From Mycolicibacterium sp. (GTDB lineage: Bacteria; Actinomycetota; Actinomycetes; Mycobacteriales; Mycobacteriaceae): 64,000 nucleotides of DNA. Below are positions 54,215-64,000 of this stretch, in pieces. A program made the translations under genes and the position numbers. Each line of letters begins with the position of its first letter. Within the stretch, counting starts at the first letter, position 1. The DNA is taken from NCBI RefSeq assembly GCF_016462545.1, contig NZ_JAEMTA010000012.1:52181-116180 (forward strand), in the 5' to 3' direction. A model generated the notes under the pieces. The model did no database searches and was not told the origin of the DNA. It saw nothing but the letters and a program-made list of their open reading frames with translations.

Positions 54215-55072
54215 ATGCTGCGCGACATCCGCGATCTCACCCACGACCCCGAGGCCTACGCCGACGAGCTGAGGCAACGCTGGGGCGGTCTGCTGAGCTA
54301 CCGCTACATCGGCCGCAAGTACGCCTCGATGGACCCGCGCGCCGTCGACGACACCGTGACGCTGCGACACGACATGCGCAATCCGACCGGTGGACTGCTG
54401 CTCGCGGTGCTCGGCATCTCGGCGCCGGAGAGCGGTCACATGTCGGACCTCGAGGCGGTGCCCAACCCCGTCATCCATTCCTGCCAGATTCTGGACCCCG
54501 GCCGCGACGTGCACCGCATCGAAGTCGTCTCGGAGACCCTGAAGGTCGGCAGGCAGATGGGGTACAGCCGCGCCAAGATCGTCGACGCCGACCGACCCGA
54601 CCGCATCCTCGCCCTGATCGAGGGCCAGGGCGTCAGCCTCGGCACGCCGCCCGACGGTCTGCCCAAGATGGAGGTCGACGACATCGACGTCGTCGACTCA
54701 CCCGACCTGCCTCCCCTGTGGCAGGTGTTCGGCGGCCGGCGCAGGCCGGATGGACACTGGTCGCTGCCGGAACTCTCGGCTGAGTTCGCCTCACCGGATG
54801 CGGCACTGCACATCGGACCGCAGTTCGTCATCCTCGAGACCGCTGCCGCCGACGCCGCCGCGACGCTCGTAGATTCACATCTGCTGCAAGGCATGTCGTC
54901 GCACGTGATGTTCCTGGCCCGCGGCAAGGCGGGGCCCTTCCGCGTCGAGGCGGAACCCTGCGCCGGCGCGGACGGCGTGGTCGCCGTCCGGGTCGTGCTG
55001 CGCGACGAGGGCAACGGGGACAAGGCGATCACTGCAGGGTCCTACCTCTTCCGAATGGAGACGGCTCGATGA
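54215..55072 (+). CDS. Hotdog-fold thioesterase-like protein
   Basis: A 285-residue protein from ATG 54215. The first half contains a PaaI/4HBT-like hotdog ([20 protein letters not shown], then [20 protein letters not shown] and [20 protein letters not shown]), and the second half a more diverged repeat ([20 protein letters not shown], then [20 protein letters not shown]). Acyl-CoA hydrolysis or acyl binding is the family-level expectation. It overlaps the exonuclease start by four bases and sits between pepE and the exonuclease, where I recall no gene in M. tuberculosis. Confidence 0.65.
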   Translation: MLRDIRDLTHDPEAYADELRQRWGGLLSYRYIGRKYASMDPRAVDDTVTLRHDMRNPTGGLLLAVLGISAPESGHMSDLEAVPNPVIHSCQILDPGRDVHRIEVVSETLKVGRQMGYSRAKIVDADRPDRILALIEGQGVSLGTPPDGLPKMEVDDIDVVDSPDLPPLWQVFGGRRRPDGHWSLPELSAEFASPDAALHIGPQFVILETAAADAAATLVDSHLLQGMSSHVMFLARGKAGPFRVEAEPCAGADGVVAVRVVLRDEGNGDKAITAGSYLFRMETAR

Positions 55073-56031
55073 CGGAAGCACCCGTGCTGCTCCTCGACGG
55101 TGCCAGCATGTGGTTCCGCTCCTTCTTCGGCGTCCCGTCGTCCATCACCGCGCCCGACGGCCGCCCGGTGAACGCCCTTCGCGGCTTCCTCGACACCGTC
55201 GCGACGCTGATCACCCAGCACCGCCCGGCGCGACTGGTGGTGTGCCTGGACCTCGACTGGCGACCGCAGTGGCGGGTGGACCTGATCCCGTCGTACAAGG
55301 CGCACCGTGTCGAGGAGGAACGTGCGGCGGGACAGCCGGACGTCGAGGAGGTCCCCGACGACCTCACCCCGCAGGTCGAGATGATCATGTCGATGCTCGA
55401 CGCGTTCGGCATCGCCACCGCGGGGGCCGTCGGCTACGAGGCCGACGACGTCCTCGGCACGTTGGCGGCCGGTGAACGGCGCGACCCCGTCGTCGTCGTC
55501 AGCGGCGACCGGGATCTGCTGCAGCTCGTCGCCGACGAACCCGTCCGGGTCAGGGTGTTCTACATTGGCCGCGGGCTGTCCAAGGCGACGCTGTTCGGCC
55601 CCACCGAGGTGGCCGAGCAGTATGGCGTGCCGCTCGAGCGCGCCGGTGCCGCCTATGCCGAGCTGGCCCTCCTGCGCGGTGATCCCTCCGACGGTCTGCC
55701 CGGCGTCGCGGGCATCGGCGACAAGACGGCCTCCATCCTGCTCGCCCAGCACGGCTCACTGGACCGGATCATGGCTGCCGCGGCCGATCAATCGTCGAAA
55801 CTTCCTGCCGCACAGCGTAAGAAGCTCGTGGCCGCGACCGACTACGTGACCGCTGCCGAACGGGTGGTCCGGGTGGCGACCGATGCGGAGGTCGCGATGT
55901 CGACCGAATCGGACGTGTTGCCACTGGTCGCCCGGGATCCGGGCAGGGTCGCCGAACTGGCCGGCGAACTGGGGGTCACCTCGTCCATCGCGCGCCTGCA
56001 GAAGGCGCTCGATGGACTCCCCTCCCGCTAG
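55069..56031 (+). CDS. 5'-3' exonuclease (PolI N-domain/FEN-like)
   Basis: A 320-residue nuclease like Rv2090. Residues 1-170 form the metal-dependent PIN-like domain ([75 protein letters not shown]) with the acidic ligands in place. Residues about 195-250 hold the helix-hairpin-helix DNA-binding motif ([20 protein letters not shown]). It would remove 5' flaps or RNA primers in replication and repair. The stop overlaps the convergent DUF4333 gene by four bases. Confidence 0.93.
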   Translation: MTEAPVLLLDGASMWFRSFFGVPSSITAPDGRPVNALRGFLDTVATLITQHRPARLVVCLDLDWRPQWRVDLIPSYKAHRVEEERAAGQPDVEEVPDDLTPQVEMIMSMLDAFGIATAGAVGYEADDVLGTLAAGERRDPVVVVSGDRDLLQLVADEPVRVRVFYIGRGLSKATLFGPTEVAEQYGVPLERAGAAYAELALLRGDPSDGLPGVAGIGDKTASILLAQHGSLDRIMAAAADQSSKLPAAQRKKLVAATDYVTAAERVVRVATDAEVAMSTESDVLPLVARDPGRVAELAGELGVTSSIARLQKALDGLPSR

Positions 56032-56777
56032 CGGGGCCTGCCGACCTCGTAGGTGCCGCTGTCGTCCTGGAAGGTCACCGTGACCTGGCGCTTGGTGCCG
56101 TCGATGCTGACCTCGCAGTCGAACGTGCCGCCCTTGACGACAGTGGGGTTGGCACCGTTGTTGCAGCTCACGTCCTGGACGTTCTTCGCGCCGTAGCCAT
56201 TGGTCTCGTCGCTGAGGATCTGCTGCACGCCGGACTGCGCGGCGTTGACGTCGAGGTTGGTGGTCACGAACCAGCCTGGCTTCCAGAAACCCAGGATGCC
56301 GACGACGATCAGTACGACTGCCACCAGGGCACCGACGACGCCGAGAACGAGGCCCATCGACTTCTTGGAACCGGCGTCGCTGGTGGAGTACGGCGTGAAC
56401 TGCTGGTTCGGGTCGTACTGGCCGGGTTGCTGTCCGAACTGCTGGTTCGGGTCGTACTGGCCGTACTGCGGAGGCTGACCGTACTGCGGAGGCTGACCGT
56501 ACTGCGGCTGTTGCGGGTAGGACGTCGGGCCGTATGCGGTGGGCTGCTGGGCGTACTGGTCGGGCTGCTGGTACTGCGGCTGACCGTACGGCGGCTGCTG
56601 GTACTGCGGGCCGCCATATGCGGGAGGCTGCTGGGCGCCATAGGCCGGGGGCTGCTGTCCCCAGGCGGGCTGCTCGGGCTGGGGCTGCTGTTCAGGAGCT
56701 TGAGGCTGCCAAGCGGGGTCGGCCGGCTGCTGACCCGCCCACGGCTGGGTGGGGTCGGATCCCTGCGGTCCGCTCAT
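56028..56777 (-). CDS. DUF4333 membrane protein with a Pro/Gln/Tyr-rich repeat N-terminus
   Basis: A 249-residue protein like Rv2091c. Residues 1-135 are low-complexity, with repeats such as three PQYGQP units near residue 95 and two YDPNQQF units near 108 and 122. A single membrane span ([20 protein letters not shown]) follows near 140, then an external DUF4333 domain with two cysteines ([18 protein letters not shown]) ending in [14 protein letters not shown]. The cytoplasmic tail resembles those of mycobacterial kinase substrates and septal proteins, but the role is unknown. AAGGAGA precedes the ATG. Confidence 0.87.
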   Translation of the reverse strand: MSGPQGSDPTQPWAGQQPADPAWQPQAPEQQPQPEQPAWGQQPPAYGAQQPPAYGGPQYQQPPYGQPQYQQPDQYAQQPTAYGPTSYPQQPQYGQPPQYGQPPQYGQYDPNQQFGQQPGQYDPNQQFTPYSTSDAGSKKSMGLVLGVVGALVAVVLIVVGILGFWKPGWFVTTNLDVNAAQSGVQQILSDETNGYGAKNVQDVSCNNGANPTVVKGGTFDCEVSIDGTKRQVTVTFQDDSGTYEVGRPR

Positions 56778-56844
56778 CGTCTCTCCTTGTTTGCTTCTGT
56801 GCGGTGAAACTCAACGTCCGTCACTACCGAACTTTCGCCACAGA

Positions 56845-59622
56845 CTACCCTGCGTCAACGGCCACGACGCCGCGCCGAATCGCGTCGATCGCGCGTTTCG
56901 CGGTCGTTCGCAGGGCCGGTGTCGGGGCGGCGTTGCGCACCTGGTCGAGCAGATCGAGAACCTGGCGACACCACCGCACGAAATCGCCTGCCGACAAGGG
57001 TGATCCGCTGCCCGAGGCGTCGGAGGCCACCAGTGACGCCGACAGATCTCCCGTCGTCACCCAGCGGTAGACGGCCGCCACGAATCCGGTGTCGGGCTCG
57101 CGGCTGGTCGAGAGTCGGTGGCGCTGTTCGTCGGCCCGAATCTCCGACCACGACCGGCGTGTCTGGGAGATGGCGCGGCGCATCGCGGGCGTGGCGCCGT
57201 CGACGACCAATGAGCCGCCGGGCGTGTCGCCCCTGGATTCGAAGACCACGCAGGACAGCACGCCCGCCAATTCGGCGGTGTCGAGATCGTTCCACGTTCC
57301 GCGGCGCAGACATTCGGCGACCAGCAGGTCGCTCTCGCTGTAGATGCGGGCCAGCAGCAGCCCGTCGGCGGTGACCTTGGGAGCTCCGTCGGGGCCTTCG
57401 TCGATGAAGCCGCGTTCGGTGAGCAGCTCGACGATCCGATCGAACGTCCGCGCAAGCGAATTGGTCGCGGCGTTGACCTTCTTCTGAATGTCCGCGTTGT
57501 CCCGCTCGATCCGCAGCAACCGCTCGGCGACCCGCACGCGGTCTTCCCGGTCGGTGAGGTGATGGGCGGGATGGGCCCGCAACTGTTCGCGCAATGTGGC
57601 GAGTTCGGGATCCACGTCATGGTCCCGATCCTGGCCCTGCTGACCACGTTTGGGTTTCGGTGCGGGGACCCGCAGCCCGGCCGCCGCCGAGCGCAACGCC
57701 GACGCGAGATCGCGGCGTACCCGCGGTTGCCGGTGCTCGACGCGTTTCGGCAGCGTCATCGACCCCACGCGGGCGGATGCTCCGGAGAAGTCCGTCGACG
57801 AGATGCGGCCCGCCCAGCGATCCTCGGTCAGCACCAACGGCCGTGGATCGTCACGGTCCCCGGCGGGCTCGAGCACCACCGCGAGACCGCCGCGACGCCC
57901 CTGACCGATAGTGATGATGTCCCCTCGCCGCAGGGCGGCCAGCACGTCGTTGACGGCCTGCCTGCGCTGCAGTCTCGAGGCCCGTGACTGGGATCGTTCG
58001 CGCTCGGAGATACTCGCTCGCAACCGCGCGTAGGCCAGGATCGGTGCGTCCCGCCCGCCGAGCTCCGCGGCGAGATCGTCCATCATCCGTTCTCCGCGCG
58101 ACACCCCACGGACCAGGCCGACGACCGAGCGGTCCGCCTGGAATTGTGCGAACGACCGTTCCAGCAGGCGGTGCGCCTGCTCGGGCCCCATCTGGTTGGC
58201 CAGGTTGATGGTCATGTTGTACGACGGCGCGAACGAGCTTCGCAGCGGGAAGGTGCGGGTGGATGCCAGGCCTGCGACGTCGGCGGGCTCGACGTCCGGT
58301 TGCCACAGCACCACCGCGTGGCCCTCGACGTCGATGCCGCGACGGCCCGCGCGGCCGGTCAGCTGCGTGTACTCCCCCGGAGTCAGGGGGGCGTGCTGCT
58401 CGCCGTTGAACTTCACCAGCCGCTCGAGCACGACGGTGCGCGCGGGCATGTTGATCCCCAACGCGAGTGTCTCCGTGGCGAACACGGCCTTCACCAGCCC
58501 GGCGGTGAACAGCTCTTCGACCGTGTGCCGGAAGACCGGCAACAGTCCCGCATGGTGGGCCGCGAGTCCGCGCAGCAGCCCCTCACGCCATTCGTAGTAG
58601 CCGAGGACCACCAGATCGGCGTCGTCGAGATCGGCGCATCTCCGGTCGATCACCTCCGCGATGCGGGTCCGCTCCTGCTCGTTGGTGAGTCGCAGGGATG
58701 AGCGCAGGCATTGCTTCACCGCTGCGTCACAACCGGCGCGGGAGAACACGAACGTGATGGCGGGCAGTAACCCCTCGTGGTCGAGGACGCCGATCACGTC
58801 GGGGCGCGACGGCGGCCGGTAGAGCGTGGGCCGGCCGCGGTGGCCACCGTTGCGGCCACGACCGCGCGGCTGCCAGTCCGAGAGCCGGTCGGCCTCCCGT
58901 CGGTGGGCGATGTGGCGGATCAGGTCGGGGTCGACCAGCGTCCTCGTCCGATCGGCCGTCGTCTCGGCCCCCTCGAAGAGGTCGAAGACCCGCTTGCCGA
59001 CCATCATGTGCTGCCACAGGGGAACGGGCCGGTGCTCGTCGACGACGACGGTGGTGTCGCCGCGCACGGTCTGGATCCAGCCCCCGAACTCCTCGGCATT
59101 GCTCACCGTCGCCGACAGGCTGACCAGCCGCACGTCCTCGGAGAGGTGCAGGATCACCTCCTCCCAGACGGCGCCCCGCATCCGGTCGGCGAGGAAGTGC
59201 ACCTCGTCCATCACGACGTGGGAAAGACCTTGCAGCGCTGGGGAATTGGCGTACAGCATGTTCCGAAGGACTTCGGTGGTCATCACGACCACCGGGGCGT
59301 CGCCGTTGATGTTCTGATCGCCCGTCAGCAGACCGATGCGCTCGGCACCGTAGCGCTGAACCAGATCGTTGTGCTTCTGGTTGCTCAGCGCCTTGATCGG
59401 CGTGGTGTAGAAGCACTTTCGTCCCGCGGCGAGCGCGAGATGCACCGCGAACTCCCCGACCACGGTCTTACCCGCCCCGGTCGGTGCGCAGACCAGGACG
59501 CCGTGGCCGTTCTCCAGTGCCTTGCAGGCGCGGATCTGGAAGTCGTCGAGCGAGAACGGGAGTTGCTCGGTGAACCCCTCGAGTTGGGTGATGCCGGGCG
59601 TCGTGTCAGGTGGCTTGGTCAT
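56845..59622 (-). CDS. helY: Ski2-like DEAD/DEAH-box RNA helicase HelY
   Basis: A 925-residue ATP-dependent helicase. Walker A APTGAGKT is at 46-53, motif II DEVH at 139-142, motif [11 protein letters not shown] and motif [14 protein letters not shown] further on. The C-terminal part carries the Ski2/Mtr4-type helical domains ([33 protein letters not shown]). It corresponds to Rv2092c. RNA processing or turnover is the family role. ATG 59622 overlaps the tatC end by 17 bases, so it is translated from the tat transcript. Confidence 0.95.
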   Translation of the reverse strand: MTKPPDTTPGITQLEGFTEQLPFSLDDFQIRACKALENGHGVLVCAPTGAGKTVVGEFAVHLALAAGRKCFYTTPIKALSNQKHNDLVQRYGAERIGLLTGDQNINGDAPVVVMTTEVLRNMLYANSPALQGLSHVVMDEVHFLADRMRGAVWEEVILHLSEDVRLVSLSATVSNAEEFGGWIQTVRGDTTVVVDEHRPVPLWQHMMVGKRVFDLFEGAETTADRTRTLVDPDLIRHIAHRREADRLSDWQPRGRGRNGGHRGRPTLYRPPSRPDVIGVLDHEGLLPAITFVFSRAGCDAAVKQCLRSSLRLTNEQERTRIAEVIDRRCADLDDADLVVLGYYEWREGLLRGLAAHHAGLLPVFRHTVEELFTAGLVKAVFATETLALGINMPARTVVLERLVKFNGEQHAPLTPGEYTQLTGRAGRRGIDVEGHAVVLWQPDVEPADVAGLASTRTFPLRSSFAPSYNMTINLANQMGPEQAHRLLERSFAQFQADRSVVGLVRGVSRGERMMDDLAAELGGRDAPILAYARLRASISERERSQSRASRLQRRQAVNDVLAALRRGDIITIGQGRRGGLAVVLEPAGDRDDPRPLVLTEDRWAGRISSTDFSGASARVGSMTLPKRVEHRQPRVRRDLASALRSAAAGLRVPAPKPKRGQQGQDRDHDVDPELATLREQLRAHPAHHLTDREDRVRVAERLLRIERDNADIQKKVNAATNSLARTFDRIVELLTERGFIDEGPDGAPKVTADGLLLARIYSESDLLVAECLRRGTWNDLDTAELAGVLSCVVFESRGDTPGGSLVVDGATPAMRRAISQTRRSWSEIRADEQRHRLSTSREPDTGFVAAVYRWVTTGDLSASLVASDASGSGSPLSAGDFVRWCRQVLDLLDQVRNAAPTPALRTTAKRAIDAIRRGVVAVDAG

Positions 59623-60574
59623 CGATGCCCAGCCGGGACGGGGTGGGCACGGCACTCGGCGGCGCAACGGGCTCCACGTCGTCCAGGGGCGCTGCCATGT
59701 CGTCGGGCACTTCCTCCAGCGCCGCCTTGCGCGCCTTGCGCTTGTCGTTGAAGCGGGCGGTCTGAATCGCGAACTCGAGGAGCAGCGTCAACGCCGATGC
59801 CAACGCCAACATCGAGAACGGATCCGAACCCGGCGTCGCGAAGGCGGCGAAGACGAACATGCCGAAGATCAAACCGCGACGCCACGCCTTCAGGCGTTCG
59901 TAGGGCAGCATCCCGACCAAGTTCAACATGATGATGAGCAACGGGAACTCGAAGCTGATTCCGAACACCAGCAGCAGGTTGAGCAGGAAGCTGAAGTACT
60001 GGTCGCCGGACAGCGCCGTGATCTGGACGTCGCTGCCCACCGTCAGGAGGAAGCTCAATGCCGTCGACAGCACGACGTAGGCGAGGACGGCGCCCGTCAC
60101 GAACAGGATCGCGCCGAAGGCGACGAAGGCCGAGGCGAACCGCCGCTCCTTCTTGTACAGACCGGGTGTGATGAACGCCCACAACTGTTGCAACCACACC
60201 GGGCACGCGAGGACGACACCCGCCGTCAGCGCGACCTTGAGCCGCAGCATGAACTGGTCGAACGGCGCGGTCGCCAGCAGTCGGCACTCGCCATCCGGGG
60301 CGATGGTCGCGCGTGCCGAGGCGGGCAGCGAACAGTAGGGTTCGCGCAGCCAGTCGCCGAGACTGCGGACGCCGAAGAAACCGTGGGTGTACCAGAAGAA
60401 ACCGAAGATGGTGGTGAGCAAGATGGCCGCCACCGCGATCAACAGGCGGTTACGAAGCTCCTGAAGATGGTCGACCAGCGACATCGTGCCGTCGGGATTG
60501 GCCTTCGCACGGCGCCGACGCGGGTCGAGCTTCTTGAAGATTCCGGGGGTCTGCACGGGTTGTGTGGGCGCCAC
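59606..60574 (-). CDS. tatC: Sec-independent protein translocase TatC
   Basis: The 322-residue core receptor of the twin-arginine translocase, which recognises folded RR-signal precursors such as PotD here. Signature parts are [20 protein letters not shown] (with the conserved HLxELR), [20 protein letters not shown] and [20 protein letters not shown]. Six membrane spans are followed by a charged C-terminal tail longer than in E. coli, as is usual in mycobacteria. GTG 60574 is the start. It follows tatA by 41 bases. Confidence 0.96.
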   Translation of the reverse strand: MAPTQPVQTPGIFKKLDPRRRRAKANPDGTMSLVDHLQELRNRLLIAVAAILLTTIFGFFWYTHGFFGVRSLGDWLREPYCSLPASARATIAPDGECRLLATAPFDQFMLRLKVALTAGVVLACPVWLQQLWAFITPGLYKKERRFASAFVAFGAILFVTGAVLAYVVLSTALSFLLTVGSDVQITALSGDQYFSFLLNLLLVFGISFEFPLLIIMLNLVGMLPYERLKAWRRGLIFGMFVFAAFATPGSDPFSMLALASALTLLLEFAIQTARFNDKRKARKAALEEVPDDMAAPLDDVEPVAPPSAVPTPSRLGIDDQAT

Positions 60575-60615
60575 TCAGCGGCGCTGCCTCGCGGCGCGCC
60601 GAAGAGACGAGTCGA

Positions 60616-60882
60616 TCAGGCCGGTCGCTGCTCGGTGGACTTCTCGGGTGCCGGCACGGGATCGACCCGCTCCGACGTGATCGGCGTGGGCGGCGGCGCG
60701 GGCTTGGCCACCTCGTCGTCCTTGCCGTCGGATTGCATCTCCTTGATCTCCGACTTGAAGATGCGCATCGACTTGCCGAGCGAACGAGCCGCGTCCGGCA
60801 GCTTCTTGGCACCGAACAGCAACACGAAAACCGCGATGACGATCAACCAGTGCCACGGTTGTAGACCACCCAATTTGGACAC
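60616..60882 (-). CDS. tatA: Twin-arginine translocase subunit TatA
   Basis: An 88-residue pore-forming subunit. A short N-terminus leads to one membrane helix ([15 protein letters not shown]), the hinge [18 protein letters not shown] with the conserved amphipathic helix, and an acidic, Pro-rich tail. GTG 60882 is preceded by GGAG with almost no spacing, so translation efficiency is uncertain; a TAGACT hexamer on the minus strand near 60901-60906 could be its promoter. Confidence 0.94.
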   Translation of the reverse strand: MSKLGGLQPWHWLIVIAVFVLLFGAKKLPDAARSLGKSMRIFKSEIKEMQSDGKDDEVAKPAPPPTPITSERVDPVPAPEKSTEQRPA

Positions 60883-60903
60883 CTCCAGATGTTGTGGACG
60901 AGT

Positions 60904-61896
60904 CTACCCGCCCTCGTTGGCGGGAAGGACGTCATAGGCCTCCAGCGCCGCGACCGCGGAGTCACGAACCCGGTCGGCGAGCGTCTGCGGTGCCAGCACG
61001 CGCACTGCCGAACCGAAGCCGAGCACGAAACGCGCCATCCAGCCGTCGGAGGCATACGTCATCGCCGCCTCACAAGCGCCGTCGGGCAGTTCCCGGAGCA
61101 CCCGCAGCGGGTAGTAATCGAACATCCACGCCGCGGACCGGTCGATCAGCAGCGTTGCCGCGGGCAGCGACGGGTCGGCGTCGAAGAGGGACGTGTCGGG
61201 GCGGGCCTGCACGGCGGGTTCCGGCGGGTTGGACCGCTCGTCGAGGACCCGCGCGTCGACGATCCGGTCGAAGCGGAACAACCTGACGCCCTCGGATGAG
61301 CGGCACCACGCCTCGAGGTAGGAGTGGTCGGCGACCAGTACGACGCGGATCGGATCCACGACGCGGCTCGACAGGGTGTCGTGAGACGCCGAGTAGTAGT
61401 CGATCGACAGCGCGCGACCGTCCCGCACCGCGCCACGAACCGCTGCGGCCGTCCCGCTCTCGATCGGTGCGGGCTCGTCGATCGCGGCGTCGGCGCCCTC
61501 GCGAGCACCAGTCGCGGTGCCGGCCGCCGACTCGATCTTCGCGATCGCGCTCCGGGCGGCCTCCGGATCGACGATGCCGGGGACCTCCAGCAGCGCGCGC
61601 AGGGCCACCAGGATCCCGGTGGCCTCGGGCGATGTCAGGCGCAGCGGGTGGTCCATCCCCGCCGAGAAGGTGACGTCGATCGTGTCGCCGGAGAACTCGA
61701 AGTCGATGAGATCGCCGGGACCGTACCCGGGCAGCCCGCACATCCACAGCTGATCGAGGTCGAGGGTCAGCTGTTTCTCCGTGACGCCGAGTTCGGCTGC
61801 AGCCTCGGCGCGCGTGATCCTGGGGTTCGCCTGGAAGTACGGGACCATGTTCAGCAGCCGCACCAGGCGGGTCGACACGCTACTCGACACTGGCAA
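60904..61896 (-). CDS. pafC: WYL-domain transcriptional regulator PafC
   Basis: A 330-residue partner of PafB. The N-terminal helix-turn-helix (FQANPRITRAEAAAELGVTE) is followed by a WYL domain (ALSIDYYSASHDTLSSRVVD; HSYLEAWCRSSEGVRLFRFD) and a C-terminal extension. PafBC is the heteromeric activator of the LexA/RecA-independent DNA damage response in mycobacteria. TTG 61896 or GTG 61890 may be the start; GGAGG before the GTG favours the latter. It overlaps pafB by 17 bases. Confidence 0.93.
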   Translation of the reverse strand: MPVSSSVSTRLVRLLNMVPYFQANPRITRAEAAAELGVTEKQLTLDLDQLWMCGLPGYGPGDLIDFEFSGDTIDVTFSAGMDHPLRLTSPEATGILVALRALLEVPGIVDPEAARSAIAKIESAAGTATGAREGADAAIDEPAPIESGTAAAVRGAVRDGRALSIDYYSASHDTLSSRVVDPIRVVLVADHSYLEAWCRSSEGVRLFRFDRIVDARVLDERSNPPEPAVQARPDTSLFDADPSLPAATLLIDRSAAWMFDYYPLRVLRELPDGACEAAMTYASDGWMARFVLGFGSAVRVLAPQTLADRVRDSAVAALEAYDVLPANEGG

Positions 61897-62884
61897 AGCC
61901 CCCCTCCGCTTGTGCCCGCAACCGTTCGATCACGTCCTCCCGCAACGACTCCGGCTCCAGCACGAGGGCGTCGGCACCGCAGCTCGCGATCTCGCGGGCC
62001 AGCCGGTCCTGTCTGCCGATGTCGAGCGCGATCTCGTCACCGCCGCGGTCCGCCAGGGTCCTCGCGATCGAGGTCGCAGCCTGCCGTCGCAACACGGTGG
62101 CACGGCCGTCGGCCACCCACACCCGCGCCTGCGCGCTGGGCGGCGCCTCGGCGACCGCACGGTGCACGATGTCGCGGAGGTCGACGCCGTCGGGTCTGCG
62201 CACCGCGTCCCTGGGGCCGACGGCCGTCACGTCGGAGTCGATGCGGGACAGGCGGAAGGTTCTGGTCGCCTCGCGGGTGCGGTCGTGCCCGACCAGATAC
62301 CAGCGACCGCTGTAGGTGACGACACCCCACGGCTCGACGGTGCGGTCGGTGTAGGGCTCACTGCGGGACGCGCGGTGCCTGAACCGGACGGCTTGCCCAG
62401 AATCGATCGCGCCCAACAGGATTCCCAGCACGTCCTCGGACCCCCGCAGACCCGGGAGCGCCGCGGTTGCGGTGATCGCGACGGCGGACTCCGGCGCGTC
62501 GACATCCACCCCCGCTGCTCGCAGCTTCAACAGTGCACCCTGGGTGACCGTCACCAACTCCGGCGACTCCCACAGCTGGGTCGCCATGGCGACCGCAGCC
62601 GCCTCGTCGGCGGTCAACTCCACGGGCGCCAGCGCGTACGCCTCCCGGTTGATCTTGTAACCCTCGGTCGGGTCCAGCGCCGACACGCGACCCGTCTCCA
62701 ACGGGATGCCGAGATCGCGCAACTCATTCTTGTCCCGCTCGAACATCCGTGAGAAGGCCTCGTCGCTCGGGCTCTCGGCGTAGCCGGACACGGTCTCGCG
62801 GATCCGCTCGGCCGTGATGAACGTGCGGGTGGACAGAAGCGCGATGACGAGATTCATCAGGCGCTCGACTTTGGAGATCCCCAC
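61880..62884 (-). CDS. pafB: WYL-domain transcriptional regulator PafB
   Basis: A 334-residue regulator: N-terminal helix-turn-helix (ALLSTRTFITAERIRETVSG), middle WYL domain (AVRFRHRASRSEPYTDRTVE; YSGRWYLVGHDRTREATRTF) and C-terminal WCX-like domain. With PafC it controls many DNA repair genes; the WYL domain is thought to sense a nucleic-acid signal of damage. It starts at GTG 62884 with TAAGCT six bases upstream, so pafB-pafC can be transcribed apart from pafA. Confidence 0.94.
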   Translation of the reverse strand: MGISKVERLMNLVIALLSTRTFITAERIRETVSGYAESPSDEAFSRMFERDKNELRDLGIPLETGRVSALDPTEGYKINREAYALAPVELTADEAAAVAMATQLWESPELVTVTQGALLKLRAAGVDVDAPESAVAITATAALPGLRGSEDVLGILLGAIDSGQAVRFRHRASRSEPYTDRTVEPWGVVTYSGRWYLVGHDRTREATRTFRLSRIDSDVTAVGPRDAVRRPDGVDLRDIVHRAVAEAPPSAQARVWVADGRATVLRRQAATSIARTLADRGGDEIALDIGRQDRLAREIASCGADALVLEPESLREDVIERLRAQAEGGFASVE

Positions 62885-62890
62885 CAGTGG

Positions 62891-62896
62891 AGCTTA
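62891..62896 (-). promoter_or_regulatory. -10 hexamer TAAGCT, leaderless spacing (pafB)
   Basis: On the minus strand TAAGCT ends six bases before GTG 62884, in the 46-base gap after pafA. Confidence 0.55.
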
Positions 62897-62930
62897 AGGC
62901 CCGACGCGGCCGGGGCCGGACGCCGCCGCG

Positions 62931-64000
62931 CTACATGCTGGCGATGAGCCGCTTCACCCGCTCGTCGACGGACCGGAACGGGTCCTTGCACAGCACGGTG
63001 CGCTGCGCCTGGTCGTTGAGCTTCAGGTGCACCCAGTCGACGGTGAAGTCGCGGCCCGCGGCCTGCGCGGCGCTGATGAATTCGCCGCGGAGTTTCGCGC
63101 GGGTGGTCTGCGGCGGTTCGTTGACCGCCGCATCGATGTCCTCGTCGGTCGTGATGCGCGCGGCAAGACCCTTGCGCTGCAGCAGATCGAACACGCCGCG
63201 GCCGCGCTTGATGTCGTGGTAGGCCAGGTCTAGCTGCGCGATCTTGGGATCGGACAGCTCCATGTCATAGCGGTTCTGGTACCGCTCGAACAGCTTGCGC
63301 TTGATGACCCAGTCGATCTCGGTGTCGACCTTCGCGAAGTCCTGACTCTCCACCGCGTCGAGCTGCCGCCCCCAGAGGTCCACGACCTGTTCTATCTGGG
63401 CGTTGGGCTCACGGGTCTGCAGGTGCTCGACGGCGCGGCTGTAGTACTCCCGCTGGATGTCGAGGGCGCTGGCCTGTCGTCCGCCCGCCAGCCGAACCGG
63501 GCGGCGTCCGGTCAGGTCGTGGCTGACCTCGCGGATCGCGCGAATGGGGTTGTCGAGCGAGAAGTCCCGGAACGGCACCCCCGCCTCGATCATCTCGAGG
63601 ACCAGGGCGGCGGTTCCCACCTTCAGCATGGTGGTGGACTCGCACATGTTGGAGTCGCCGACGATGACGTGCAGGCGGCGATACTTCTCGGCGTCGGCGT
63701 GCGGCTCGTCGCGCGTGTTGATGATGGGCCTGCTGCGGGTGGTCGCGCTCGAGACGCCCTCCCAGATGTGCTCGGCACGCTGGCTGAGGCAGAACGCGGC
63801 GGCCTTGGGCGTCTGCAGCACTTTGCCCGCGCCGCAGATCAATTGGCGCGTGACGAGGAACGGCAGCAACACGTCCGAAATCCTGGAGAACTCGCCGGCC
63901 CGCACGATGAGGTAGTTCTCGTGGCAGCCGTAGGAGTTGCCCGCGGAGTCGGTGTTGTTCTTGAACAGGTAGATGTCGCCGCCGATGCCCTCGTCGGCGA
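62931..64000 (-). CDS. pafA: Pup-protein ligase PafA, C-terminal part (cut by the window end)
   Basis: About 356 residues are visible; the N-terminus lies beyond 64000. The enzyme attaches the prokaryotic ubiquitin-like protein Pup to lysines of target proteins for proteasomal degradation. [20 protein letters not shown], then [38 protein letters not shown] and [20 protein letters not shown] are characteristic of the PafA/Dop glutamine-synthetase-like fold; the C-terminal domain ends LIASM. An internal GTG at 63905 is not the start. Confidence 0.95.
   Translation of the reverse strand, partial: ADEGIGGDIYLFKNNTDSAGNSYGCHENYLIVRAGEFSRISDVLLPFLVTRQLICGAGKVLQTPKAAAFCLSQRAEHIWEGVSSATTRSRPIINTRDEPHADAEKYRRLHVIVGDSNMCESTTMLKVGTAALVLEMIEAGVPFRDFSLDNPIRAIREVSHDLTGRRPVRLAGGRQASALDIQREYYSRAVEHLQTREPNAQIEQVVDLWGRQLDAVESQDFAKVDTEIDWVIKRKLFERYQNRYDMELSDPKIAQLDLAYHDIKRGRGVFDLLQRKGLAARITTDEDIDAAVNEPPQTTRAKLRGEFISAAQAAGRDFTVDWVHLKLNDQAQRTVLCKDPFRSVDERVKRLIASM

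Noticed and set aside
56400..56700. Short tandem repeats as a possible minisatellite
   Set aside because: They encode the Pro/Gln/Tyr-rich tail of the DUF4333 protein, a known feature of this family, so they are described under that gene.
1..64000. CRISPR arrays, tRNA or rRNA genes
   Set aside because: No regularly spaced direct repeats and no tRNA-like or rRNA-like segment were noticed in the spacers, nearly all of which are under 250 bases. tRNAscan-SE and a CRISPR finder would settle this.

Overview
This window is high-GC actinobacterial chromosome, most probably from a saprophytic, fast-growing Mycobacterium (Mycolicibacterium). The support is the gene set and its order, which I recognise from memory of M. 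tuberculosis H37Rv: lipT-lppI (Rv2045c-Rv2046), a small zinc-finger-like gene and rbpA (Rv2049c-Rv2050), ppm1/lnt and fxsA (Rv2051c-Rv2053c), a PPOX gene and cobN (Rv2061c-Rv2062c), cobG-cobH-cobIJ (Rv2064-Rv2066), cobK-cobM-cobL with an SDR and an F420-type reductase (Rv2070c-Rv2074), and pepE, the 5'-3' exonuclease, a DUF4333 protein, helY, tatC, tatA, pafC, pafB and pafA (Rv2089c-Rv2097c). lnt and ppm1 are separate genes here, as in M. smegmatis, not fused as in M. tuberculosis. No database was searched.

Layout. 1-9 kb: the N-terminus of an NCS1 permease, a divergent spermidine/putrescine-type ABC operon (potA-D-B-C), an orphan ketosynthase, a PAS-GGDEF diguanylate cyclase, a GNAT-like protein and the remains of a deazaflavin-type nitroreductase gene. 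9-19 kb: an EamA exporter, an acyl-CoA thioesterase facing a LysR regulator, xylulokinase, a secreted beta-lactamase-like protein, a DoxX protein with ten 11-residue repeats, an RDD protein, and a gluconate module (gntT-gntK facing a GntR regulator). 19-25 kb: a leftward four-gene run lipT, copper amine oxidase, phosphotransferase-CrtC-like fusion, YnfA-like protein. 25-34 kb: lppI, a 13E12/HNH element, a sulfonate operon (ssuC-B-A-D), a lipoprotein and a winged-helix/hydrolase fusion. 34-39 kb: rbpA and the overlapping run fxsA-amidohydrolase-lnt-ppm1. 39-52 kb: the aerobic cobalamin genes in three blocks, interrupted by a TauD dioxygenase, a phosphotransferase and a 35-residue membrane protein ahead of cobN. 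52-64 kb: pepE, a hotdog protein, the exonuclease and the leftward helY-tatC-tatA and pafC-pafB-pafA genes (pafA runs off the end).

The functional threads are nutrient scavenging (polyamine, gluconate, pentulose, sulfonate, alkyl sulfate), cobalamin synthesis by the late-cobalt-insertion route, lipoprotein acylation and mannosylation (lnt, ppm1), Tat export (several precursors here carry lipoprotein or Tat signals) and the Pup ligase/PafBC damage-response region. The most striking cross-window signal is regulatory. At least twelve genes have a TAnnnT -10 hexamer ending 6 or 7 bases before the start codon, the arrangement expected of leaderless mRNAs. Other signals worth testing are operator-like palindromes in the gntK/gntR, ketosynthase/GGDEF and EamA spacers, and an ECF-type promoter in front of rbpA.
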